Counted from the first letter of the stretch, positions 49,819-61,962 are shown. The stretch: 64,000 bases of DNA from Bryopsis sp. KO-2023 (GCA_030272585.1 BSYQ01000009.1:1054001-1118000), one strand, 5' to 3'. Notes: a model not told the origin generated them from the letters alone. Numbers and translations: made by a program.

Positions 49819-52536
49819 CTAAGACGCTAGAAGAGCTGGCGAATTTACCAGCTTTGCGTAATGCCCATCCTGCTCCATCAATTCTTCATGAGTTCCACTT
49901 TCGAAAACTCGGCCGTCCCGTATAACAGCAATAAAATCAGCCGTCCTGACAGTGGAAAGCCTGTGGGCAATCACCATCACCGTGCGCCCCTCCACCAGTC
50001 TGTCCAGAGCTTGCTTCACTTTGGCCTCGCTCACGAGATCCAGCGATGATGTGGCTTCGTCCAAAACCAGAATCGGAGCGTTCTTCAGCAAAGCTCGAGC
50101 GATGGCAATTCTTTGCCGCTGGCCCCCTGAATGAACAAGATATGGAACTCAGTGATGGCAGAACCAGAATGTAGCAACGGTTGATGGCAAAATTTCATTT
50201 CGACATCGAAAAATCCAATATTAAATATCGTATTAATATTGAAGATTACTGGAAGAGCTCTCGACCAAGCAATTGGGAACACCAAAACAGTGGATATTGG
50301 GGTGCCAACGAGATCTATGTTTTGGCTCAAACTTCGAAGATTTGACCCTTCCGAAAGAAAGAAGCCGACTCAACAAAGAGGTTCCATGCAGAGCAGTTGG
50401 ACAAGATCCCCCCCCCCCCACCCACCCACACACTTGACAAGGTGTTGAACTTTGGACACCACCGACCTGACAGCAACACCCCACGCTCTCCAACCATGGT
50501 CCCATATTCATCCGGCAACTCCATGATGAAATCGTGTGCGTTCGCCGCCTTGGCTGCTGCCTCGACCGCCTCCAGATCGCAGCCCTCATTCTTCCCATAG
50601 CAAATGTTTTCAAAAATCGAGCCTCGGAATAACACAGGCTCTTGATCCACCAGCGCGACTGCAGAATTCCACTCTTCTTTGGCGAATTCATGAGAAGGGA
50701 TGTTGTTCAGGTTGATGGACCCCGACTGAGGCTCGTAGAATCTGGACAGCAACGAGGAAATGGTGCTCTTTCCAGCTCCGCTTTCGCCCACCACCGCTGT
50801 CACTGAGCCCCTCTTCAATTTCAAATTCAACCCATCCAGGACAGGCACTTGGGGTCGCAACGGATAGGCAAAATAAACATCGGAAAAGTCGACGTCCCCT
50901 TCTTTTGCTTGTTCCAAGGCTCCTGGTCCAGCTCCGTTCGAATAGGTTAACTCCGGTACTTGCTTCTCTGTGGCTGATTTTGCATCGTCGAGCAAAACGT
51001 CCAGCCTCTTCATGGCTGACACAGTTTTCCTTAAATCGGTCAGAGTGCTGACCAACCCTTGTGAGGCATACACCAGCGAGAAAGTGAACCCGATCGATGT
51101 AACAAGAATTCCATATGGCAAGACCTGCTGCCTCACCAACGGACCCCCCAATCCGAACAACAGCATCAACGAAAGATGAACGGCCAGTCGATTGGACCTC
51201 TCCAGTCTGGATTTTGCTTTAGCAAACTGCATGCCATTGCTGTAGGACTGCTCCACTGTCTCATCAAATCGCAGGGTTTCGGAAACCTCCCCACCAAACG
51301 ACCGAACTGTACGGATATTGCCCATTGCTTGCTCGGCGACACCGGTCATGTCTGACAAGGCTTTAAATTGCTCGGCCTCCAGCTTTTTGGTGACCTTTTT
51401 GTAGAGGGCAGCAGAAATCGCTGTGACGAGAATAACCCCTGCACCGCGGATCAATAGCCCATTCCTCAAGCACCCACAAATGAGCAAGGAAATCGAAACA
51501 AGTTTTTTGGTGAAAATCCTACACTTTTTTCATCCTTATCACTTTTTCTCTGACGACTCCGCTGAAAGTCGTCATCACACGATTGGCTAGGGACTTCTTG
51601 CACAGCCTTGTATTTGTTTCAATTTTGATTTTCGAGAAAAGCGTCAAAAATCGTCCGTTGATCGCGAGTATTATTTACCAGCTAGTATTGGGCCCAACCG
51701 GAGAGATAGCATGAACAGAAGAATGACGACGCCCGACGACTCCAACAAGGCGCGCAGTCCGCGATCTCGACTGACGTTTCCGAACAAGAAGCTACGCAAG
51801 GTGTCCAGCTCCACGGATAGAGCGTTCGTCAGCTCCGAAGTTCGGTGTCGGTCGAAAAACATGACCTCCTGCTGAAGCAAGAGTCGGAAGATGTGCTTCC
51901 TGAGCGCCGCCAGCGTTTTCTCTCCAGCTCCGATCATATTTCGCATGTACACTTGCGACACGAACGGCTCCGTCAAGTAGCCGATGGTGAGCACTGCGAA
52001 GACCTGGCGAAACGGAACAAAGACGTCATCAATGGCAAAAGTCGTCGCAGCCCCACTCCGTCGACCGCATCCTGGAAATCCGCTAGGATGCACTCGCAAT
52101 TTCTGTCACATTTTGCATCCTTGTAGCAAGAAAACTGAGCGTTTCTGACCTGAGAGTATTCCGCAGCAGGCCTACCGCTGACGAGTATCTCGAAAAGACG
52201 CCCGGAGAGCAGCGGAGCAAGCAGGTTGCTTGCCGTACAATACAATGCCGCCAACGCCCCCAGGAATAAGTTCAATTTCTGTTTTTTCAGCAGCGTCCAA
52301 AGGAGGTCGCTGCTGACGCGCTCGCTGTCTGACGATTCCGCTCCATTCTCGTCCACTGGACTCGAATTCGACAGCGCGACGGAGCGAACGACACGTTTCA
52401 GCCGGGTTGCCTGAGGAAAGTCAACGCTCGAGATCCTTTTCCGTACCAGCGAGGGTCGGGCGCAGAACGGTCGATCTCCAATCAAAAGATGATGTAGTTG
52501 GGCTCCATTGTTTCCCAAAAAGAGCCCGGAGTGCAT
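49819..52536 (-). CDS. ABCB-type half ABC transporter (TAP-like, probably organellar)
   Basis: Four minus-strand exons, 52536-52150, 52003-51679, 51438-50467 and 50126-49819, join in frame to 663 residues. An N-terminal basic extension of about 80 residues could be a transit peptide. One transmembrane domain of about six helices follows, with the motif [11 protein letters not shown] typical of ABCB coupling regions. The single ATPase domain has Walker [11 protein letters not shown]-loop LVDQEPVLF, signature [16 protein letters not shown] built across an exon junction, Walker [13 protein letters not shown] and H-loop AHRLSTVR. Domain order TMD-NBD makes it a half transporter that must dimerise. 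Closest in style are plant ABCB26/28-type TAP-like proteins of plastids. The substrate is unknown. An in-frame non-ATG extension upstream to 52593 exists, and ATG 52536 was chosen. Confidence 0.92.
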
Positions 52537-54161
52537 CTTCCGTGATGCCTTGTCAGTCCAGGCGAAAGATAAGCAGAGCGGGTGTGCGGGCAAGAAGGAT
52601 TCGCAAGCCAGCTGTGTCAGAAATAGCCCCAGCTTTCGCCCTTCACGTCAACGTTCGACCAGAGGCCCTCGTCAGGGGTAGCTGGAACAGAAAAAGGTGC
52701 AAGTGGCGAAAGGATTAGGAAACAACGGTGACGTCATGGATTCTGTTTTCTGGTGGAGTGAATCTGTGTCTGCTGCAGTCCCCCCCAAAAATCTCCCACA
52801 CCCGTCAATCATCATCCAGTCACAAAAAAAACTTGAAAAAAAATCTGGCCAACCAGAAAACCCCCTGCTGAAGAATTTCCTTCCCGTTCTTTAACAAAAG
52901 GTGAGTTTTTTGAATGACCACCTCATTCAAACCTAATCAAGGATTATTTCAGTTGGGCAGTTGTTGTGCAGTTTGTACATTTACGACTCTGGCTTGTGAT
53001 ACTCGAAGGGACTTTGGTAACAGGGGTCACACTTTTTTACTGTTGTTGTTTCATTAAAACTCTTAAAACAGTGACCTTCAAAAAGGCGAATAACGAACAA
53101 TGTATGTAGTTTTATCCTTGCCCCGGTCGTACAATCACTACACCAACTTTGTGGGTACAACACTGTAAAAGATGTGAATTCAACACAACTCTTTGACGTC
53201 AAAAGTGAGAGAGGGCCAGCCGAATATCGAATGTTCTCCAGCTTGCTTTGCCCGTCACCCTCTCTGTTTACAAATTCCACACAGGACACACAAAAGTCAC
53301 TTCTCTGCACTACAATCTCCCCTCTGTCTCCTGTCCTTTTCAATTCATCAAATATCTTTCCCCACTGAAAAAGCCAGCCCCTCCCTTGCCCAGAAATCAT
53401 CAATCAGCCCATCAATCCCAGTCGACATTCCCCCACCCTCAAAATACCAAAAATGTACATGGCACGCACAACTTGAGCAAAAATTGGTTTGTTTTTTTGC
53501 TTCTTTTTCTTCTCTCTCTTTTTTTTTTGAAAAAAAGAAAGAACAAAAAAAAAGGTCGCCTGGCGTCGTGACGTGATATATATGTATATAAAGAAATAAA
53601 GAACTGTGCATCATAATGCCATTTCGTCCAAAATGGAAAATCTCACCAAAGAGAACCCTCGTTCTCATTTTTTTTTGGTTTTGTAGTTTTTTCTTTTTTT
53701 GAAAAAGATAAACCTTTCCTCTGTTTTCTGTTGATTTTTTTTCTTCTGCTTTTCAATTTTTTTTTCTCTCTCTCTCGCTTTCACCTTCCTTCACCAAAAA
53801 AAAAAAAAAGACCACATGCACTAGTTCCCCATTTTTTTTAAATCTATTTCTTTTTTTCCCATTTTTTTTGGAACTCGTGGTCAGTACAAAAAAAAAAATA
53901 CACATAGTGATGGATCTGTGGCTGCTCAGTTTTTTTCCCCCCTCTTTTGGATAGAAATGCCACATCGAACATAAGAAATCCGAACAAAAATTCCATCTCT
54001 TCTGCTTCTTCCCTCCACAATAAAAAGATTAAAAAAAAAAAAAGATAGAAAAAAAAAAGATAAAATGACATGCACAGCCAATTGTCCAATAATCAGATTT
54101 GTGTTTCAAGTGCTTTGTCTTTCCTCGTCCTCAGTGGGTTTTTTTTTTTCAGGGGAGGATC
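52537..54161. other. Low-complexity spacer, no gene seen
   Basis: Long A and T runs (about 53500-54060) and short open frames without support. It contains the ABC transporter upstream region on the left and the DUF547 gene 3' UTR on the right. Confidence 0.4.
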
Positions 54162-55878
54162 TTATTTGCTGTTTTTGACATTCTTTGTTGAGTTCAAACT
54201 CCAGTCATAATCCTGGTAAGCGATCTTTGCATCGGAATCGATGGCTTCACCCTGCATAACCAAAAAAACCCCAAATAATTAAAAAAACAAATAATCAAAA
54301 GTAGAATAACAAAATAATGAAAATTGTAAAATTTCTTTTTTTTTTTAATCTGTGAAATCAAAGGCCATCCAAGCAGCCACACGAACTTGAAATCTTCAAA
54401 CAGAAAAAAAAAATAAAAAACAATAAAATAAAATAAAATAGCAACGATCGGGAACGGGGAAACTAAGTTACACTTTGGGAATATAAAACAAAAACTAGTG
54501 ACCGAAAGCTGACCTGTATGTATTTGTTGATGAAAGCAATGACGCCTCCCCCCTCTTCGAAATCTGCCTTGAACCATTTGAAAATTGGGTTCACTGAGAC
54601 TTTGCCATCCTTCACGATGACCCCTCCGTCCCGATTGATAAACTTCTTTGCCCTTTCATCGAACTGAGTGTCCAGCAACTCCCCTTCGAACATCCGCTGT
54701 GGCAAACGGGGGCAGCTCCAGCTGGCGCAATTGATGGCAAAGTGGATTCGGGGGTCGTTGTATTTCCGAATGATATCATTCTCCAACTGATTAAATAGAT
54801 AAATAAATAATTGAATAAATTCTTGAATAAAACAATTCACCTCCAATCGAAACGGAAACGAAGCCAAAACATTTCTTGGAAAATATTAAACCCTTCTGCT
54901 TATGGGCATCAACTAGGTTCGAAAAATATGCAACAAAATAAAAAACGCCCCCCCCCCAAAAAAAAAAAAAAAAGAAAGAAAGAAAGAAAGAAACAAAACA
55001 TTTCTCTGCAGCCAATACGAACGGTGTCGGAGGCCAATGCAACAAAACGCCAAACGTAGCTTTCCATCTTTTATATAATCAATTCAGACGCTCAATGTCA
55101 TTGAATAAAAACTGTGCATTCAAACTTACCTTGAGGAGATTCATTTTCATACCGGCAACCACAACGGTCGAAAAATAGAACATGCTTGCTTTATCCAGAT
55201 AACCGACATTCCCTGAACAGAGAAAAAATTTCAGTAACTCCAAAAAATTTGAAACTGGAAAAAAAGAAGCTTCACCATTTTCTTGACAATTGGACCATTG
55301 GCTATTCTCAAAAACAGATGAGGTACATTTCTGATGTTAAAAGAAAACACCTAGGCAAGGAAAGGCCAGCCGTTGGCACCCAGGTATAACTCTTTCATTG
55401 ATATTTTTGCAACTGTTAGGGCTCATAGTCTCAAAAGGTGGTACAGCCGTGATTCTCTTTCGCCTTTCGATGAGAATTGTCCGCAGAACAGCTAGGAGCC
55501 AGAGGTTTGCAAGGACTCACCTTTCCAAGTGCCTTTCGTTTTTCTCAGCTTCTTGCAAGCGAGCGACAAACACCACATGTTATAGGCGTTGCAATAGAAC
55601 GCCAGGTCTTTCTGCGTGAATTTTCCGACGGGGTCGAGGTCGGAATACGAGCTGATAACCTCGATATTGTGGTCGAGATCGCTCGAGTCTTGCAGCAGCA
55701 AATCATACTTCACCAGCCCGTCCGGCCCGATGGCGCTGTTCAGTGGTCGCAGCGTCACGTCTCGACCTTCCTGCGTCGCCGACACCGCAACATGGTTCGA
55801 AGCTGTCTTTGTTTCGGACATTCTCTTCTGGTGGATTTTCTGGGACGTCAGGTTCACACCCCCGCATGCCAGAAACAT
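54162..55878 (-). CDS. DUF547 domain protein
   Basis: Four minus-strand exons, 55878-55521, 55212-55130, 54786-54514 and 54251-54162, join in frame to about 267 residues. DUF547 features are present: KYDLLLQDSSDLDHNIEV early on, then the FYCNAYNMWCLSLACKKLR block corresponding to the usual AFWINAYNALTL, LENDIIRKYNDPRIHFAINC, CASWSCPRLPQRMFEGELLD, and a C-terminal NPIFKWFKADFEEGGGVIAF. The biochemical role of DUF547 is not established. Plant members often carry an N-terminal leucine-zipper extension that is missing here, so this stand-alone domain is more like the short microbial and protist type. The start is uncertain: the frame is open upstream to 56025, and an internal ATG at 55821 is also possible. 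Confidence 0.8.
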
Positions 55879-56310
55879 TACATTCTCAAAGACGTGGGTT
55901 TCTGGTCGCCTTATCTGGAGGAATTCACGTGATGATTCGCAGATGGCCCGCCGATTCGACGTGCCGAGGTGCAGGGGGATGTCACCTGCGGTTCGTCGAC
56001 GGCTCGCGCGGCGGCGTCGCAACACGACATGAGGAGCCTCAATCGGGGGGAAGGGGAACTCCGCAAGGGGGTGCCCTGGTTCAAACGGCCTCGACGACTT
56101 TCAGAGATTCGCACATCCCTCGCGAGCGAGTCTTGAGCGATTAGGTAAGCACCAGAAAAAGGTGAGCCAATATGACAGACATGCGGACGGAACCAGCCCG
56201 ACTGACAATACGACAGTTCTGGTATCCCTGTTTCTGTGCGTGGGAAGGTTGGTTGCGCGTTGTTCCCTCGTCAGTGGGAAGGCGCTAGTCTGCCGTTTTC
56301 AGCAGGAAAA
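55879..56310. promoter_or_regulatory. Shared upstream region of divergent DUF547 and RGG-protein genes
   Basis: 432 bp, GC-rich, between the assumed ATG codons of two divergent genes. It probably carries both promoters. No motif was identified. Confidence 0.4.
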
Positions 56311-59181
56311 ATGTTATCCCGCCGAGGGATCCAAAGCCTGGGCAAATTATCGTATGTGGCGGAGTCCGCATCGCAATCTGCGGTATCGACACTCGCCGAG
56401 GTCGATTTAAGTTCTAAGCCTGGAGAGGAGGGCCGCAGATCTTTCGACCCTTCACATGATGCTGTCATCCCTCAGCACCTGGACTATTCTTCACAGAACA
56501 TTTGCCAGTTCGGGTTCGTTGGCGGCCCAGGTGGTGACTCTCAGTATTCTGATCTAGCTTCGGGTATCAATGGTGGGCGGTTAAAACTGCGGGAAGGCTG
56601 CCCACAAGGTTATCCACGCGGCATTTTGAGATCTTTCGTCAGCGCTGATGGTGGCCGCTCGCTTGGTCGAAAAACATTCCAAGGTTCCGGCACACAGGAT
56701 ATCACTCGGTCGTTGTCCACTTTCTCATCATTTGGAGTGGAGCTCTACAACTGCTATAGGGACGACGATGGCGGTGGTTATGGCGGTGGGGGTTTCAGAG
56801 GAAGGGGCGGTCGTGGCCGTGGGGGAGGTCGCGGAGGAGGTCGCGGTCGAGGCGGGGGTGGAGGTGGAGGTGGCTTTGGACGCGGACGAGGTCGTGGTCG
56901 CGGTAGAGGCCGAGGTGGCTTCGGCGATGATGACGACCGTGGCGGCTATAGACGATTCGATGGCGATGAGAGCGATGACGAATATGGAGGTCGAGGTCGG
57001 GGTCGAGGCCGTGGTGGTCGCGGAGCAGGTCGCGGACGAGGTGGTGGAAGAGGTGGCATGCGTGATTCGTTCGATAGCGAAAGCGATATGGACAGTGACG
57101 AGGAGATGTCGTACGGTTCCAGCAGGGGAGGTGGATACGGCGGTCGCGGTCGAGGGGGAGGCCGTGGTCGGGGAAGAGATGGTGGTGGATATGGTGGTGG
57201 GGACAGGTTTGGAGGAGGTGATCGCTATGGAGTGACACGAGACAGCTATGGAGATTCGGATCGTGGGGGGTATGGTGGCAGAAGGGGAGGCAGGGGAGGA
57301 CGTGGAGGTAGGGGTGGTTATGGTGATTCAGACAGAGGCTTCGGGGATAGAAGAGCCGGCAGGGAAAGCTACGGGGACTCGGGGCTGGGCCCTGTGAGAA
57401 GAGACAATGACAGACATGGCGGAGGTTTTCAAGGTGCCTCCAGGGATGACTACCGAGGCGATCGGGACAGCATGCGACCTCAACGTGGTGGAAGACAAGG
57501 CACATCCAGATTCGATGATGATGACTATGATGACCGCCGGAGACCTTCCAGAGGTGGAGCAGGGAGGAGCGAATACATGGATGAAATGGGAAGAGGGGGT
57601 GGTGGTGGGGGTGGACGAGGTGGTCCCTCGGGAAGGCGCTCCCGTGAGGAGGAGGCCGATGAAACCGATTTCGATTCTGATGATGATATTAACACCGATG
57701 ATGATGTCGATGACAAAGATGATGATGATGATGATCTGGATGATCTTACTGATTCAGAATTGGATGATGAAGAGGTGGATATCCTGGGGGCCGACGAGGA
57801 CCTGCAAACAGATTTGAATGCTGGATACCGTAGTCGAGGCGGGAAGCAACGGAAACGTGCTGCAAAGGACGATGATCATGCAGAAGATGATGATGATGAC
57901 GATGACGACGATTTGGAGGAGGATGACGTTTCAGATTTGTCCGATCTCGAACCTGATGAAAAGCAAAGACCAACAAGGAAGTTAACGAAATGGAGCCTGG
58001 AGGATTTTTCCGAAGAGCTGGGCATCAAAGACAAGGGGGTGGAAATGTCGCCCCTGGCCGAGGAGAAGGACGTAGCTTTGGATGATGGCGATGATGATGC
58101 ACCCACCGATCGCAAGCGGCGAAGAAACCGAGAAGGTAACAAATCACACTCCCCTGATGCCGAAATATCGGAATCGACGGATGGCAGTGATGTTCAAGAA
58201 ACCACTGCACAACACCTGGATGATAGTGAACCCAAAGAGACTGGAGATGGAACCTCATCTTCGTCAGAAGAGGAGCCATCGTACACAGACGGTCTGGAAG
58301 TCAGCACTTCATCCAGTTCGGGCTCAGATGATGACTCATCTCCGGGTCGTTCAGGTGCAGCACCCGACGCTGACGAGAGAGAATCGAATCCAGGGGGCAG
58401 TCGAACATCTGGGAATTCAACCAGTCTGTCTAGTGATATCGGTGAACTCAGTGAAATGTTTGATGGTGATGGTGATGTGAAGGATGATTTTTCTGTGTTG
58501 GATTCCCAGATGTCAAGATCTCAGGGTCAGTCTGATCGTTTGAATGGTGAGGCGCGTCCCTCAGATACAGATCGCCACACAGAAATGAAGTCGTTCGAGG
58601 AAAAAGACAAGAGGGAGAGTAGAATAGATGAGATTAGTAGTGGCTATCCGGATGGATTCGGCGATTGGACGAGAACAGCACCGATGGGTATGGAGGGTCC
58701 TGTGGAGGGATATGTCGACGAGTGGGCGTCAGTGACTAAGTTCAAAGTCAGAGATCATCGATTTGTCGACAAGCCTCGACGGACTAAAGAGATGAGGGAG
58801 CAGGAACGCATTGTCAGGGAAGCAGAATGGCACAAGGAGTACTGGTCGAAGTTTCCAAACGATGAACAGGTTGAAACTGAGGCGAAGGAGTATTTCAGGA
58901 ATGCTAGGTGCAAGGGGTTGATATATGTGGCTCAGAAGGGGGATGGCCCGTTGATGTTTGGAGTTAGAGCTCCGGACCCTCCAGATGACAAAGTTCCGAC
59001 AACAATGGCGAAGCCTAGGCCAATACATAGAAGCATCAGGCTTGGGGATATAGAGGTGGTGAAGGTCGACAGACGGGTGTTCAAGAAATTGGTTCAGAGT
59101 GGGGAGGTAGTTACTGGCGGCCCTGGTCAGGGTTCCAGCGTTCCTGTCGTTGCACATGATTGGCGTGGGAAAGAATGGTGA
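56311..59181 (+). CDS. Large intronless RGG-box and acidic protein, unrecognised
   Basis: One uninterrupted frame of 956 residues from ATG 56311 to TGA 59179-59181. The N terminus MLSRRGIQSLGKLSYVAES is basic and Ser-rich, compatible with a mitochondrial presequence. Residues about 150-450 are an RGG/RG domain (GGGYGGGGFRGRGGRGRGGG and many GRGRGR units) interrupted by DSDE-type acidic patches. Residues about 450-560 are D/E-rich, and a Ser-rich acidic linker follows. The last about 180 residues are a conserved-looking globular part (DEWASVTKFKVRDHRFVDKP, WHKEYWSKFPNDEQVE, VKVDRRVFKKLV). RGG boxes bind RNA and are arginine-methylated; RNA binding is therefore inferred. The lack of introns contrasts with the neighbouring genes. 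I could not place the C-terminal domain. Confidence 0.75.
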   Translation: MLSRRGIQSLGKLSYVAESASQSAVSTLAEVDLSSKPGEEGRRSFDPSHDAVIPQHLDYSSQNICQFGFVGGPGGDSQYSDLASGINGGRLKLREGCPQGYPRGILRSFVSADGGRSLGRKTFQGSGTQDITRSLSTFSSFGVELYNCYRDDDGGGYGGGGFRGRGGRGRGGGRGGGRGRGGGGGGGGFGRGRGRGRGRGRGGFGDDDDRGGYRRFDGDESDDEYGGRGRGRGRGGRGAGRGRGGGRGGMRDSFDSESDMDSDEEMSYGSSRGGGYGGRGRGGGRGRGRDGGGYGGGDRFGGGDRYGVTRDSYGDSDRGGYGGRRGGRGGRGGRGGYGDSDRGFGDRRAGRESYGDSGLGPVRRDNDRHGGGFQGASRDDYRGDRDSMRPQRGGRQGTSRFDDDDYDDRRRPSRGGAGRSEYMDEMGRGGGGGGGRGGPSGRRSREEEADETDFDSDDDINTDDDVDDKDDDDDDLDDLTDSELDDEEVDILGADEDLQTDLNAGYRSRGGKQRKRAAKDDDHAEDDDDDDDDDLEEDDVSDLSDLEPDEKQRPTRKLTKWSLEDFSEELGIKDKGVEMSPLAEEKDVALDDGDDDAPTDRKRRRNREGNKSHSPDAEISESTDGSDVQETTAQHLDDSEPKETGDGTSSSSEEEPSYTDGLEVSTSSSSGSDDDSSPGRSGAAPDADERESNPGGSRTSGNSTSLSSDIGELSEMFDGDGDVKDDFSVLDSQMSRSQGQSDRLNGEARPSDTDRHTEMKSFEEKDKRESRIDEISSGYPDGFGDWTRTAPMGMEGPVEGYVDEWASVTKFKVRDHRFVDKPRRTKEMREQERIVREAEWHKEYWSKFPNDEQVETEAKEYFRNARCKGLIYVAQKGDGPLMFGVRAPDPPDDKVPTTMAKPRPIHRSIRLGDIEVVKVDRRVFKKLVQSGEVVTGGPGQGSSVPVVAHDWRGKEW

Positions 59182-60312
59182 GGGGCTGGTGCGGTCGGTG
59201 TGGAGCTGATGCTGTTCTGGGGTCGATTTCATTGGATGGAGTACGTCTTTTTTTTCTTTCTTTGATTACAGGCAGGGGTTCGTTCGTTAGATATGTTTAC
59301 TGCAATTCTCTTTAATTGCTTGGGCTACAATCCTCAAAACATGATTCCATGCCAACATGCCAGTGCATCAATGTTGGTTCATTTTGTGGAATGGTTTGTT
59401 TTCATCGAGCTGCTTGGTTTTTCTCATTTCTTTCAGCTGAATGTTGGGATAAGATTTGGATTGCTTGATGGTGGAGCTGTGGCATGTCGATACTGTGGTA
59501 TTCTGAGCAATATGGCAATAACCAAAAATAAGAGAATGGCAAAAAGAGGCCATCAATCCCCCACAATATACAATTGACAAGAGGTCTGGTTTGTCAGCAC
59601 AATAGGTAATCAAAATTTGATACGTATATATTCACTTGGTGGTTGAAGAAAAGGACGTACAGTGTGGATTCAAAGGAGAAGGAAGAGAGGGGGTGGGTTG
59701 GTAATCAATAACTAAGTAAATCATTTAACTGGCCACAGGAAACGAAAGCAAATACGAACGAAGAGGAACGAAAGTTCGATTTTTTGGTCATTTGAAAAGA
59801 AGTTAGTTTCGCCTATTGTTTTTTTCTGGTGGCATCTTTGCGGTCGACTTGTTTGTCTGTTTTCTGTTGTTTTCGGAATAAATACGGACAAAAGTAAATA
59901 AATTACATTCTCAATGAGAATGCGGCGAATACAAGGCTGTGAAAATTTGGCCTCTTGAGGTTCAAAACGATAGAGAAGTGAAACGAAGGATCGATTGCTG
60001 GGATTCGCTTGAAATTCAGAGGTGGACTTGGTATTGAGAGAGTGTGCATTCTTGGAAGGAAACAAACACTTGCAGTGGACACCCTGTCCACATGATTCCA
60101 ACTCTACAATCGGCAAGCAATAATTTTCCCCAATCAATCAATCGCTTAAATCCAAGTACGTACAAGAGCCTCAAACTCCACCAAATCTCGTACGTAAATA
60201 TCCTCTTCCTCTCATAGAAACCCACAACATAATTTCCATTCCCCTCATATAAACCGATCCATTCACCGTATTGACTGTGGGCGTGTGGAAAACCCCATCA
60301 ACAAATGAATAT
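59182..60312. other. Convergent spacer, no gene seen
   Basis: Between the RGG-protein stop (+) and the eIF4A-like stop (-). It holds the two 3' UTRs. No exon was recognised. Confidence 0.4.
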
Positions 60313-61509
60313 TCAGGACAAGATATTCTTTGGCAACTCTTCAATAACGGTGTCATAGAACGTTTGGAGGCCAGTAAGAACGTGGGCATCCTCACTCGTG
60401 ACGAAATTGATCGCCATTCCCTTCCTCCCGAACCTCCCGCTCCGCCCAATCCTGTGTATGTAGCTTTCCGGTTGTCGAGGCAGGTCATAGTTCAGCACCA
60501 GCGAGACTTGCTGGACATCGATTCCTCTGCCCAACAGATCTGTCGTGATCAAAACTCTGCTCGAGCCGGACCTGAACTCTCGCATCACAAGCTCCCTCGT
60601 GTGGTGTTCCAGATCGCCGTGAATTGTCGACACCGTGTGGTCCATTTCCGTCATTCTCTCCGTCAGCCATTCAGCCTTTCGGCGCGTATTCACGAACACA
60701 ACGCTCTGCGATATGGCCAACTTATCATACAAGTCGGAGAGGGTACTCAGCTTCCAATCCTCCCTCTGAGTGTTCACGTAGTACTGGCTGATTCCTTCCA
60801 GAGTGACCTCCTCCCTCTTTACCAGAATGCTGAGCGGCTTGTTCATGAACTTTTTGGTCATTTCCAAAGCTTCGGGGGGCATCGTCGCCGAAAAGACGGC
60901 CGTCTGGACGCCAGGGGGAATGCATTGAAAAATATCATAGATCTGGTCCTTGAACCCTCGCGACAGCATCTCATCCGCTTCGTCCAGAACGAACATTCGG
61001 ACGGTGTCCGTGGTCAGATATCCGCGCCGCATCAAGTCGTAAATCCTCCCGGGTGTACCAACAACGACTTGAGCTTCTTCCTGCAACTCTCTCACGTTGT
61101 CCCGAACGCTACTTCCGCCGATGAAGCACAGGCACGAAAAGTCGCAGAACTCACCCAGCGAGCGAATCACCCCCGCGGTTTGCATTGCAAGCTCCCTTGC
61201 TGGTGCAAGGAGCAGGGCTTGGCAGGTGGATATTGCGGGATCCACATTGTTCAAAACTCCAGCACAAAACGCACCAGTTTTTCCAGTCCCTGATTGTGCT
61301 TGGGCGATGACGTCGTATCCTCTGGTCAGCGGCACGATGGCCTTCTGCTGAATAGCTGAAGGCTGTTCAAAGCCGTAAGCATAGAGTCCCCGCAGCACGT
61401 GTTCGGAGAGGCCCATAGAGTCGAAAGAAGAAAAGCTCTCGACATCTTGGTCAACTTGCTCCGCGTGGGCTGTGTTCGAATCCTTGATCACTTCCAGTGA
61501 CCTTTGCAT
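60313..61509 (-). CDS. eIF4A-like DEAD-box RNA helicase, intronless
   Basis: A single frame of 398 residues from ATG 61509. DEAD-box motifs in order: Q motif region [15 protein letters not shown], motif I AQSGTGKT, motif Ia APARELA, TPGR, DEAD, SAT, then [27 protein letters not shown] and [13 protein letters not shown]. Overall length and the lack of extensions fit eIF4A/eIF4AIII, which unwind RNA in translation initiation or the exon junction complex. Motif Ia normally reads PTRELA; the Thr is Ala here. Sequence similarity to eIF4A is clear but divergent (for example [20 protein letters not shown]). The absence of introns in an intron-rich genome suggests a retro-derived paralogue. The frame continues upstream to 61644 without an ATG-supported domain, so 61509 (MQRSLEVIK) was chosen. 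Confidence 0.9.
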   Translation of the reverse strand: MQRSLEVIKDSNTAHAEQVDQDVESFSSFDSMGLSEHVLRGLYAYGFEQPSAIQQKAIVPLTRGYDVIAQAQSGTGKTGAFCAGVLNNVDPAISTCQALLLAPARELAMQTAGVIRSLGEFCDFSCLCFIGGSSVRDNVRELQEEAQVVVGTPGRIYDLMRRGYLTTDTVRMFVLDEADEMLSRGFKDQIYDIFQCIPPGVQTAVFSATMPPEALEMTKKFMNKPLSILVKREEVTLEGISQYYVNTQREDWKLSTLSDLYDKLAISQSVVFVNTRRKAEWLTERMTEMDHTVSTIHGDLEHHTRELVMREFRSGSSRVLITTDLLGRGIDVQQVSLVLNYDLPRQPESYIHRIGRSGRFGRKGMAINFVTSEDAHVLTGLQTFYDTVIEELPKNILS

Positions 61510-61962
61510 AAGCTGTTTTTGCGTAAGAAACCAGACTTTGTTCGCTTCTTCTCGTATCGATGAAGCAAAATCCATCCAGAAGCGGCATAAGTTCGAATCT
61601 CTGGCTTCTGGGGAGCTACCCTGCAGCATCGATCTCGTTCCCAACGAAAAAAATTTACGAATTGGATGCTTTTCATAATGTCTGGAGCCAACACTTCACA
61701 ATCAATCTGCATGACGATATGACTGCGCGCTTTTATCAAGGTCGGATCTTGATGGGAAGGGTGGTATTGGTGTCCGCACTAGATCGCATATTATTGGTCC
61801 GCTGTTCCAGCGATTGCGGGTTCCTGAAAACCATACCCTCTCTGACATCGAGCGCCGCCTTGAAGGACGGCGCGCAGCGTATTCTCCACTGATTTTCCAC
61901 CAGATTTCGCCAGACTGCTTCAATCGGCGCAGCCACATTCCCCAAGCATTAGAAGAGAGAAA
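61510..61962. promoter_or_regulatory. Shared upstream region of divergent eIF4A-like and F-box genes
   Basis: 453 bp between two divergent start codons. No specific element was recognised. Confidence 0.4.

Noticed and set aside
56795-57505. 236-codon His/Arg-rich frame antisense to the RGG protein
   Set aside because: Arises from the complementary strand of Gly/Arg codon repeats.
60271-61293. 340-codon open frame on the + strand
   Set aside because: It is the antisense of the eIF4A-like helicase; the minus-strand frame carries every DEAD-box motif.
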